A stretch of 64,000 nt of DNA from Opisthorchis felineus (Eukaryota; Platyhelminthes; Trematoda; Opisthorchiida; Opisthorchiidae). The stretch is from NCBI GenBank assembly GCA_004794785.1, contig SJOL01006412.1, positions 366,691-430,690 of the forward strand, given 5' to 3'. Positions 33,901 to 43,600 of the stretch are shown piece after piece (positions within the stretch are counted from its first letter, which is position 1; every line of letters begins with the position of its first letter). The position numbers and the translations under genes were made by a program. The notes beneath the pieces were generated by a model. That model was not told where the DNA came from. It ran no database searches and saw only the letters and a program-made list of their open reading frames with translations.

Positions 33901-36900
33901 TCAAAACGAAAAGTGTGAATCAACTTGATACCGAAAATCTTTCACGACACTTTTCAGCCACAGCGGGGTAGTTATCATATTGCTGGACAAGTGACCATTC
34001 GCCATCAGTTATTCACAGACATTGAGTAGGAAGGATCCATGGTAGATGAAGATAACCGTTTGTTGGATGTTTTCACAATTCTCAACAGTCATCGCGGTGG
34101 TTAAATTTTTTAACGATTATGTTCTGAATATTTGTTGCACCTGTATGACAGTGCACAAGTTGGTTATTTTCACCTCGAACCGCTGCTTTTATCACACGGG
34201 AACACTTTTACGTGGTCACCGTAATTCAGTGTTTGCATAAGGGCGTGGAGGGATTCGTGATACGAACTTTAGAAGGCGATGTACAGTGTTATCGTATGCG
34301 CCTGGAGATACAAACGGTATCTTCGGGCAAAGATAACCGACAACTAGAAGTAGTTATCTTTATCCATTTATATTTTGTAATCTCCCCCTCCATGCGGCTT
34401 CGACCACGGGGTACCAACCTGAGGTGGCTTAATGGTAACATTTAGCTGGAGCCGTTTGCGTGTGATTGGCATGGGCAGCTGTGGCGGTAACATAAAACAG
34501 CTCCGAAGCTAGGGAATGCGAATTCGATATTCAGGGTGAGTTTTAAGCGAGCATTGCTCTTGGACAGTCTACTTGGGTAGAGGTGTGAATCTTCAGCTTA
34601 TTGTTGACATTACGTCCGGAAATTTGTTTACCCGTTACTATCGATCAGTATTAGTTGTAAACCGACTTGCAGAGGAAAAGAGGATCATGCGATTGCGTCT
34701 CACTTTTGCTGCATCCAGCGACTGATAACGTGAGCGAATTCACTACTGTCTTGTGAGTGAATACCGCCTAGCCGAGAACGGGTAAACTGACTGATGCAAC
34801 AAAGACTAGCGCGACGAACAAACTAGAGGGATCGTTACCTCACGCGCATCCAATTGACAGATGTCCTATGCGGGTGCGAGCAGTGGTAACGAACACACTG
34901 AACAATAGTGCCATCAAATTCTCACTGTTAGCTTCCCAGGTCGCATTAGAACAGAACTCTTTAAACGGGCGCTTCAGCCCCGAAACATAATCTTAAGCGG
35001 ACACACTGATTCGCGTCCGTTAAAATGAAACTGTATGAGGCAACAAGAAATCAGTAATTCTATTCGAATCATTTTCATTCGGACACTACGGTTCTGGTTA
35101 GTCCACACCGACGCGTAGAAGCATTGGGCTCGATTTTTGCCCTTATTTGAACAGTTGCAGACGTTGGCGTGTTGCATCCTTCTCCGACTTTGTAGTAATA
35201 TTTCAGAGTCTACCGTATATCTAGTGGAGATCGAAGCTTTTTTGGTCACTTTAGTGCTAAATCACTCAGGACTGTCCTAGGGCAGTAGGTCCGTACGACG
35301 ATAAACGCCTTTGTCGGAATACAGACGAATATCCGGAGATCATTACAACTAAAATCCCAACAGTACCTAGCACTCAGACTAAGCACGACGACAAATTTGT
35401 CGTTCGGTCGTACTACATAGTTCGTTTCCCTGTGTCCTCAATGAGCAGGTTTACGCAATGTTTCCATTGCGTTTACCTCGTTTTCTATCATGTTCTGTGT
35501 TCCTATCTGCCGTCTTCTCACTGACTTCCATTTCGAGTAGATTTGTCGGTTAACGCATTGTTATTTGTCGACAATTTGCTTAACCTACACACTAACACGC
35601 CAGTAACTTCTGTATCTACAGCAACCCACCAATAGGTCCCAATTTTGGATCGCCACTACGACCTATTATTGGCCCCGGTCCGCATCTGCGTGCTTTGTTG
35701 CCTTCTAATCACTATGAAGCGAGAGACCTGTTGGGACCCCATCCTTCTTTCATTAATCGCCATGGCGATAGAATGGACCGCCCGCGTTTCCCACTGGACG
35801 GTGGTTATCGAATGAAAGGGCCTAGTGTGTATCCTGACTCGAACTACCCCTCGGCACAGTTCCCCAACTCAGGTTCCATGGATGGTACCTACCCAATCAG
35901 TTCAGTAGGCTTCGTCCCAGGTGACCATCCTATGCGGTTGCGACCGCCACCAATTTCGAATTTATCCCCTCCGGAGATTCCGTTCCATCCAGATTTTCCA
36001 CGTTTTAGACAGTCACTCTGTTCACCACGTGTTCCACTGGCTGCCCCCATGCCTCTCAATCCAGCCATTCGTTTAAACAATGAAGCTCTGGTGAGCTCTG
36101 AGCTAGACAAAATGGCGGCACTACTAGCAGCAAGCAAACCTCCACCGGCCACCAGCATACTTACTTCACCCCCGTTAGATCCCCGTGTTCAGTCACCGGG
36201 GCACACAGCAAGGGTCGAAGTACCACAATCTCCTGTGGTAAGTCTTTTTGTGTGAGGTGTGCAGTGGATCTTCAGGTCCCAGATGTGGTGCATGACAGCT
36301 TGAGTGTCCGAGAACTGTCGTTATCTGCTGGGTTCGTTCTGTCGTATATTTTGACTGTGCGTGATCTTTGTTCCGCACCTCCTCTTGTTTATGAGGACAT
36401 TAAGAATTGGCAAACCGTGGAAAACTAGCAGGCCATTTTAACTTCGCCTATAACTTTATGCCATTAGTTTATTCGTGTCTTTTTATCTTAGTCTATCAGT
36501 AGCCACGCTAGATCATAACTCGTGATCTGATCCCAGCTGAACGGCTCCGCTGGCTGACTGACTACGCTTTGCAAAGCTGTGGGATACTGTCACATAATAA
36601 CATGCTAAATCCCTTGGGTGTTCTAGACAATCTATATTTTCTACCAGTTTTCCTGTACGTTGCTATTTGCTCTTTGTTTTTAGCCCCTTGACAATCCTCA
36701 GATCATTCCGGAGGCTCTCGATATTCCACTCAGAAGGTCGTCTTTAACACTTAACTCACCAGAACTGAACGTGGTTCCACCCGGACCCTCGTTACCGACA
36801 TCGCCAACTCCAGCACAATGGCGTCTAATTCCGTTAAACATGAACGTGAAAATTCCCTATCCACTGATGCAGCTCCCTATTGATGAACTTCCACATCGGT

Positions 36901-37298
36901 ATGAAGATCCTAGACTGCGTGGTCAACTCACGACCCTCAGGCCACCCCCGAAACCAACCACTCCTGTCGGTTGTGCAAACGACGTTGGCCTAAGCACTGT
37001 AGGGTCGAAAAACTGTAGCACTGAGGATTCCCAACCTCCGGAAGAAATGGATGAATCGAATATTCCCACTCCAAGGCGCCCTGTGAAGCTCCAGTTGAAT
37101 GAAATGGCCAGTACTTTTGCCAACTACCACCAAGCAACTGTTGCGAATACCTCGACCAAGACAAATGATCGATCATACCTCGATGACCCTCGGTTCCGGA
37201 GACGGCGTATCGTGACGGCAGGCGCTTGCTCACAGGTTCCATCAACAGAGAGTAGTGATTTAACCACATCTGGGTCGGTAGACCACGCAGCCCCCTAA
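27913..37298 (+). CDS. ZC3H4: CCCH zinc-finger protein, ZC3H4/ZC3H6/Su(s) family
   Basis: Spliced gene, seven coding exons: 27913-27995, 28035-28251, 28290-28406, 28444-28680, 28717-28847, 35622-36237, 36684-37298; about 671 residues. All junctions are GT-AG and keep phase. The N-terminus is acidic (MEFEEGEVADVSDSEQE) and a basic His/Lys/Ser/Arg-rich stretch follows. Three CCCH fingers come next, spaced C-x7-C-x5-C-x3-H, the same, then C-x8-C-x5-C-x3-H. A long Pro-rich tail with DPRLRG and DPRFRRR motifs ends the protein. Vertebrate ZC3H4 and fly Suppressor of sable share this layout; with WDR82 they promote early termination and removal of unproductive nuclear transcripts. The start was chosen for its acidic EEGEV opening and good context (ACCCATGG). 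It is shorter than ZC3H4, so it could equally be the single flatworm orthologue of ZC3H4/6/8. All fingers are intact and I infer a functional gene. Confidence 0.88.
28035..28251 (+). CDS. ZC3H4: ZC3H4-like exon 2 (basic region)
   Basis: Codes for a His/Lys/Arg/Ser-rich segment (NRSKHSRHHTKHKHEKSSHR) followed by an acidic-basic stretch ending SFHPSERDPE. It is likely disordered, nuclear and RNA-contacting. The donor GAA|GTTTGT starts a 38-bp intron. Confidence 0.78.
28290..28406 (+). CDS. ZC3H4: ZC3H4-like exon 3 (start of finger 1)
   Basis: Contains DFDPRRSRKRRKVERF, a nuclear-localisation-like basic run, then CRYFMEGRCNK, the first two cysteines of finger 1. The finger is split by a 37-bp intron after AAC AAA. 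Confidence 0.88.
28444..28680 (+). CDS. ZC3H4: ZC3H4-like exon 4 (CCCH fingers 1-3)
   Basis: Completes finger 1 (GDSCPFAHDF) and carries finger 2 (CKFYAVGVCSKGPTCLYLHE) and finger 3 (CKFYHFFGKCSHGDSCKFSH), followed by EPLTTESQALLNRI. The closely spaced triple finger and the post-finger PLT-x-E sequence are hallmarks of the ZC3H4/6 group. The donor ACG|GTAGCG begins a 36-bp intron. Confidence 0.93.
28717..28847 (+). CDS. ZC3H4: ZC3H4-like exon 5
   Basis: Reads DQPPTTVGCVPDSCRPSRDD, then PLYSGFGEHGDVDYRFGQRP and AHF, plus two bases. The phase joins exactly with exon 6 across a 6.77-kb intron. The donor is TTCAG|GTGAGC. Confidence 0.82.
28848..35621 (+). other. 6.8-kb intron of the CCCH gene
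   Basis: A donor GTGAGC and acceptor CTGTATCTACAG bound the intron. It holds an old RTE 3'-coding scrap at 29.13-29.32 kb (RLRRRKLHWLGHVL, then PERVMYFTPNSGW, plus strand). A stretch at 29.67-29.72 kb resembles 24.64-24.70 kb, and a 107-codon frame at 29779-30102 is of unknown meaning. No other exon with matching phase was needed. Confidence 0.7.
29120..29330 (+). mobile_element. RTE C-terminal coding scrap in intron
   Basis: The frame reads RLRRRKLHWLGHVL, then SHQLPERVMYFTPNSGW, a stop, and a shifted CMTAEKN block. This corresponds to the RTE region LRWLGHVLRMP...LPRR..., just before the 3' UTR. It is short and degraded; assignment to RTE-1 or RTE-2 is not possible. Confidence 0.6.
35622..36237 (+). 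CDS. ZC3H4: ZC3H4-like exon 6 (Pro-rich)
   Basis: Encodes about 205 residues rich in Pro, Arg, Ser and Leu: NPPIGPNFGSPLRPIIGPGP, LPSNHYEARDLLGPHPSF, many PPP/PISNLSPPEI segments, and SSELDKMAALLAASKPPP near the end. The donor is CCTGTG|GTAAGT. It is open throughout on plus, and the antisense frame is much poorer. Likely disordered. Confidence 0.87.
36684..37298 (+). CDS. ZC3H4: ZC3H4-like exon 7 and stop
   Basis: Begins PLDNPQIIPEALDIPLRRSS after the acceptor TTTTTAG, in phase 0 with exon 6. It contains YEDPRLRGQLTTLRPPPKP and LDDPRFRRRR, the DPR-type motifs typical of ZC3H4/6 C-termini, and ends DHAAP-stop at 37298. There is no canonical AATAAA immediately downstream, and the convergent FIGNL1 stop lies only 264 bp away. 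Confidence 0.87.
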   Translation, partial: PLDNPQIIPEALDIPLRRSSLTLNSPELNVVPPGPSLPTSPTPAQWRLIPLNMNVKIPYPLMQLPIDELPHRYEDPRLRGQLTTLRPPPKPTTPVGCANDVGLSTVGSKNCSTEDSQPPEEMDESNIPTPRRPVKLQLNEMASTFANYHQATVANTSTKTNDRSYLDDPRFRRRRIVTAGACSQVPSTESSDLTTSGSVDHAAP

Positions 37299-37562
37299 GG
37301 TTTTTAGGATAGGTTAACCTTGTCGGAGCATACCGAAAACTAGACGAATGTTGGTGAACGATCTGTGAACACGACAACTTGTGGCACCACTTTGCGTAAG
37401 GGTGTCCAGGTTACTGCAAGAGCTTGTTAGGGATCATCTATAATCGTTACACAACTCCGATCTCCCTTTGTACATAAGAAGTAAACTCCAGTGATGAGGA
37501 CTCGAGGTTTAATTTTTTGAGACGGGACAATTGTGAAAGTGTGCAACTGTGGTACAAAATGA

Positions 37563-37685
37563 TTATGCATCAAAACTTCCATACTGCTTGTTCCATTTCA
37601 GATAATGCTGAAGGTCCCCGGACGACACACTAGCCCTAACGTGGTTGAGGGCAGATTCAAAGTCGGCCAGAACAACCGGGCGAAC
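37563..37685 (-). CDS. FIGNL1: FIGNL1 terminal exon
   Basis: Acceptor TTTCGTTTAG; 40 codons [20 protein letters not shown], then [20 protein letters not shown] and TAA. This is the typical Vps4-type C-terminal helix of FIGNL1. An ATTAAA on minus at 37508-37513, about 50 bp after the stop, could serve as poly(A) signal. Confidence 0.93.
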   Translation of the reverse strand, partial: VRPVVLADFESALNHVRASVSSGDLQHYLKWNKQYGSFDA

Positions 37686-40600
37686 CTAAACGAAAAAGAA
37701 AGATAATCTATCGCTTGACGTAGTGATTCGTACAGACTATTGCTCGTTTTGAACCAAATGAGCGTCGGTCCAAATGATACTAGTTCTCACTGTCATCGTG
37801 AAAGAGCACGCTTTGTATCAGGTAAACAGGTGATGGACAAGTAGGAAAACGCTAAATCTAGTGGGTCCAACTTACAAAAATGGAGCGTGCTCTGGATGCC
37901 ACTGATTAGTCGGCGCAACCATTTATTCATCGTCCTAACAAGGCCACTTGCTAAAGTCAAAGATCCGTTGGAAGGCCTACTTTATCTCTCACTGTTAATC
38001 TACTTTAGCAACCTTTAAACATACCTCGTCACAGGCAATCCTCTGAATAGCTTCAGGACTAAGCGATCTTATTGGTCCCATGGCGGCTTCACGACACAGG
38101 TTAGCCATATCAGCCCCAGAATAACCTGAAAGAGACAAAAATCCCGTTGAAATACTTTGCTAAACTGCATATGACACAGCGACTTTACTGGCTGACACTG
38201 GGAATTTGTTGATTTTAGGATCGCAGTACTTTGGTTCCAGCTGCATGGAGTGCCACCGGAGTACGCGTAATCTAGCTCCTATTATGGGGAACTCTTCCTT
38301 TAAAAAACGTTTTCTGTGATCATTATAGCAATGTTCTAGCTGACCTAACAAACGAGTAAACATATGACACGAATGTCATGCGCCCTGTGTGCCCCTAGGG
38401 AGGAACAAAGGGGATACCTTGGGAAGTCGGTCTGTTGGGAGTAAATCGTAGGGTTTCACTCCTGGATCGGGAACAGTTTGAATTCCACTTTGAAGATTAG
38501 TGAAGAAAATGAATAGATCACTTACCTTGCGTTTTGTCTGCGATGAGATCAAATTCATTAGGTGCCATAGAGTGCCTTTGCTGTCTGAATAAGTGTACAA
38601 CAATTTGCTTGCGTGCCGGTCGATCCGGCAGCGGTATGTACAGTCTCTTAACGAATCTTCGTCTGGCGGCTTCATCCAGTTCTTGCGGCCTATGGAAAAT
38701 GAAAAACCGTGAGGAAGTGCATTTCACTAACTCTGTCAATCAATGCTGCACAACTGGTGATTCTGAAATTGGGGACTCGATATTGTTTACCTGCTCAGAA
38801 TTTCTACCAGTCCCAAGACCACTGCCGGTTCTGAAAAAGACAAATTAAGACGGAGCACATGGCAGTCTGATGATCATGAGGGCCTCACTGACGTAGTTGT
38901 ACGGCGGTCACTGTTCTCACATTAGTGTTGTCCGCGATGATGCTTGCAGGTCTAGCGCACAACCCCCCGGGTTTTTTACCTGAGGTCATGCAGCGTTTAA
39001 TGTTAGATAATTGTAGCGCTGATAGCCACTACCTTGCCAAGCGGCCTGTAGCTGAGAAACTTGGTTACGGTGGCACCACTCACGTTGTGATATAAGCATT
39101 CTAGATTTCTTGACAAGGCTTTAGCTGGCCTAGGTAAGAGATTTCCCATTGGAATAGGCCATATTTTTGATAACCAATTGCTCCTTCAGACTACAGTTAG
39201 ATACTTTCGCTTAGTTCCTAGCCCGAATTAAGCCCTAGAAACCTGGTACTATTGTAATAACAGCTTTCGAAGGAGGGTACACTCCACCTCCTCTAAACAA
39301 CTCCACTCGGTATTTGATTACGCTGGTCCCTGCTTCTTAACCGCGACACCCAGTGTCTTAGTCTCACCGACGGTGAGGAAGTTTCCACCCGTCACTGCAT
39401 GGGAACTGCCTTTGAGTTCGCTTGCGAAGCAATTGGAGTTGTTAGGATCAAATACACGATGTTTCGGTATCCTTTGCAGCGTCGTTGATTCAAGCGCTGT
39501 AAACATGTGATGCTGTAAGTTGATGGTTTCTGTTGGACAGCAGGTCGGGTTTACCAGCCCAAAGCAAGTGACGTAGTCGCATTTGAAGTTTATTATCCAC
39601 TGAGTAGTTGAAGTACGGTGAACGGCGCGGAATGATGGAACTGAATATCAAGGCCGCTGGTACAGCTAGACAATGTCTTGGATAGGCACTGACTAGAAGT
39701 CCCCGAAGCAGCTGTCGTCTATGACCTGCCGCCTTTCATCCAGCCAGTACCAGCTTGCAAGTAACCCCACCGCCGCACTACCAATTAATTTATACCCTTT
39801 GTGATTCTCTGATTTAGAGTCACTCGGTTGCCATAAAGTGGACACAAACAATAGAGTGTAAGGAAAATTGGAACTCCAACCTGGGCAATCTCGGGTTCTA
39901 CTCATGGCTATCCGCCACGCGTGTGTGGAGTGTTTTCAATCATGGGGCATTCGTCATGCTAGGGAAAGCTTGATGCATGAGTTGAATTCAGTTATCATTA
40001 CCATTAGCCTCAGCATGATGGTGCCCACTGCCAACGGTGAAAGCAATTCGTAAGGTTTGTCGTGAAAAGAAAACTCTAGCGGTTGACTGTTGTGAACGGT
40101 CAGAGTCGCCTGCGTCCCCAAATAGACAATGTGGATGGAAAATAAGGGTTCTGGCTACACGTTCGAGCATCTGGCCTACTTCAGACAGGGCACGTAGTCC
40201 TGAACGTGCACGGTGGGTTGCATCGACCAGGAAATCCATTTGCACTCGGCGGGAATTGAATATGTCCTGCATGCCTTTTTTGTTTGACCGGAAATCGTTT
40301 GGTTGCTTTATAGCGGCTCCATTTCTGTGCAGTATTTCAGCCATTTATGCCTGCGCGCTTGAATCAAGGTCCGAAACTGCGAATCGCGCGCCATTCGTAG
40401 GCTGAGCGTGTATGACTGGTAAGGTTCACCTACAGAGTACATCCTACCAATGAGGACATCTAACAACGACAACGATATTCCTGATATTAAACAACTGGCT
40501 ACTATAACAGAGGGTTTTCTTACGCATCACCCATGGCGTGGTACCCCCACTTTTTAAGAATAATCACCTCATTAGCATTTCTGGCTCCGAGCATGCCGTT

Positions 40601-43600
40601 TTGCGTATCCGAGATGGGGATCAATTATGTAACGGGTATTTAGCTGACCTTGAGAACAAAGGTTCCAGTTTTTACAGAACCTCAGAGCCATGCGTTGACA
40701 AGCAGTAGCCTCGTACACAGCGCAACATTACAACCAAAAAGCAAAACGACTACCAACCCGGTTACACAAACAGAAAACGAGTAAGCTGCACGCCATGTCT
40801 GGCAAGCTGCTGGTACTTTCCTCAATAGCGGAAGACATTGATTGGTAGTGTTTCTACTAGGAAATTACGGGGGATCTCTGAGTGACGGTCCTGTCCATTG
40901 AGAACACGAGTGGGACAGTCACCCACAACCCCTTTATCCAACCTGAATTACTGTCCGTTAATAACCAGTCAAGAACGAGCTTGGCCTGTCTAGTCACGTC
41001 AGGAATGGAGTCGATGTGCCCACGGTGATCACATTTGGATGTGAAGAAAATGACTCAGGTGATTATTGTAGAGGAACTGCTCAAAATTCCTGTGCATCAG
41101 CGCTAGTCTGTCACCAAATGGCTGAACTACCGCCAGATTATCAATTAGCATTTCACTGATTTGCGAATGGGTAGACCCCGGTAACGGTAATGTGGTATTA
41201 CAGTAGAGGTGTGGTATCTCGTTGAAACGCAAAGAAATCGATGGGTAAGTGCGACGCTTGGTATTGCCGCTCATTGTTATGCCACCACAGTTAGGTCGGC
41301 TGATGGCTTGCAGCAAATTCTTGAACGCTTGCTCACCGATCCCTCGGGCTGGCACCAACATCAAGTCGCACCATATTAGACCCAATGGAAACCGATTGCG
41401 ACCTTCCAACTCGTACAAGCATCCAATGGTTCAACAACTGTTAGTTCACGGATGCCACTGCTGTCAACTATGGAGAAATAGAGTTGATGGAACACTGAAT
41501 TGTCTCCTCGCTAGGGCTGCACACCATGGAGATGTTTTCGAGAGATTCTGTTGCAGCACGGTGGCGTCACGATATCAATGGCGTTCTTGTTGTCAGCTAG
41601 CACTAAGTCTTTTCCCCGTCCGCTTTTATTCTTTCCTTCACAATAGGACTTTCAAATAAAGCATGGTTGTACGGTAGCGAAGCATCAGTGTTGAACACTG
41701 ATGTCGTGCTGTCGATGATGATGATGACGGTGGGTTCGCTCACTCCAAATGGATAGCCTAAATATTCACTAGTCTAGTGCATCTGTAATTCAGGTATGCT
41801 TGAGCATAATAGCCGCCAACTCTCCTAGGTCAGTACGAACGAGGAAGCAAATGCAGTTGGAAATTATGAAAGAAAGAACCATCCCCCCACAACGAGAAAA
41901 GACTATTGGGAACTTAATAAATATGGAGTTGCTTGGGATGTACTGTTTCATCCAGTCCTAAACCTCCATCTAATTAGAAATAACGGCTGTGTGCCCCGGC
42001 GCCTAAGGTGACCACAAACCAGGGCGGATCAAGTCGTCGCGAACCTAGTTGTGTCCTGGGATAAGACTTGACTGGAAAATCCAGGTCAGTGTCGAAGGTT
42101 GTAGCTGTTTTGCATCATCTTCGCAGGTGGAACAGTCAACTAGGGACCCAGAATGCATTTCTTATGTGGTCTCGGTCAATGTTCACTGGGTAGGGGGAGG
42201 GGGATCGCAACGGCGGGTAATGAGTTACTCGAGTATTTCTTCGCCTTACACTATAACCGAAGTTCCGAAGGGGTGCCCTGGTATTTTTAATGTCGGTCAG
42301 AATGGTCGCCAAAATATACATGGCTGAAGGTAATCAAAGTTGCATTTAACCGCAATATTAGATATCCATTAGCTTTTTACTACCTTCCAGACCTCACTGT
42401 GACACCATGCAATAAACAGCATGGTCCATATTAGTATTTAACTACCAAGAAGGGAGTTAGAAGTAAAAACGAGGTGATCACCCTGTAGCAAAATACAGTT
42501 ATCGGACTAAACCGTGTGGAAAACGGGCCACAAGCAACTTCAACTAACCTGTTTGTGGCACCGACAAAGAGAAGGCGCTCGTCTCCACCGGTGGAGACAC
42601 CGTCCTGGAAGCAAAATAACGGGATAACCAGTGAAATGTCGCATTATGTTAAACTGAAGCTTGCTACAGGACGCGTCTGAGGAAAAGCTAGCCATATAGG
42701 ATAAAGGAGTACTGGGTATCTCAGTAGTTGGACCGGTGTGCAGTACTTTCTTCGGAAAAATGTAGAGATTTAGAGTGTGCCTGAACCTGAAATACATGTG
42801 ATTACTGTTTAGTTCTCTGTTAAGTTATATAAACCTAGCTTGGACGGGGGGGGGCTGTACAGTTTCATCCGTGCCGAAAGAAAATTCCTCCTTTACAGAA
42901 GCCTCCTTACCTGCCTACTAGAATTATTGCAGTCGAGGTTTGTGTCTGCATGATTACTTACCAGCTGCACCAGAAATTCTGTTTTGATACGTCTGCTCGA
43001 TTCATGTTCCATTTCTGAGCGCTGGGTGAGTAGGGAATCAACTTCATCGATAAATATGACTGCCGGTTGATTAATGCGAGCGATTGCGAAGAGAGCACGT
43101 ACCATCTTTTCACCTTCTCCGACCTGGGGAATAAAGACAGACTGAATAATGCCATGGATGTGAAAATTACAAGAATGGCAGAAATCCCAGTTCAGGCGTA
43201 AACCAGAGACTGCTATGAAGTCAGAACAAGTGCAGCCGGAACGCGAACGTGATATAGGCTTTGGAGAATTGTGCAATGCTTCCGCCGACCCCATAGTCGC
43301 AGGTATTTCTATTTGGACGGAACAGAGTGTGGCTTTGCACTTCGCGGGTGCAAGGTAGATAGCGAAGGAAACAGCAACCCTGACCAAAATTCCCAGGCGC
43401 TTGTGTCCCTTGCTCATTTTTGAGGACGAAAACGATGTTACCGGAATACTTCAGATACACAGGAGTTTCGCCGATGGTGCGAAACAAAGCCGGGATTTCA
43501 CCGGATCTGTCGCATTACTTCATTATCTGGAGGTTGGGCCGGCCTTGTTGAGCGTTTATAGGCAGGCTCCGTGAGAGCATTTCGCATTCAAAAGGCCTCA

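Noticed and set aside
35889..36158. Minus-strand ORF of 89 codons opposite the CCCH gene exon 6
   Set aside because: It is the antisense shadow of a well-supported exon and has no splice or family support.
36937..37377. Minus-strand ORF of 146 codons overlapping the end of the CCCH gene
   Set aside because: The plus-strand exon has family motifs (DPR repeats) and phase continuity. The minus frame has neither and is taken as a shadow.
40037..40405. Plus-strand ORF of 122 codons opposite the 39988-40344 frame
   Set aside because: Residue composition (many Cys/Arg/Ser) and lack of context make it the likely antisense shadow of the minus frame.
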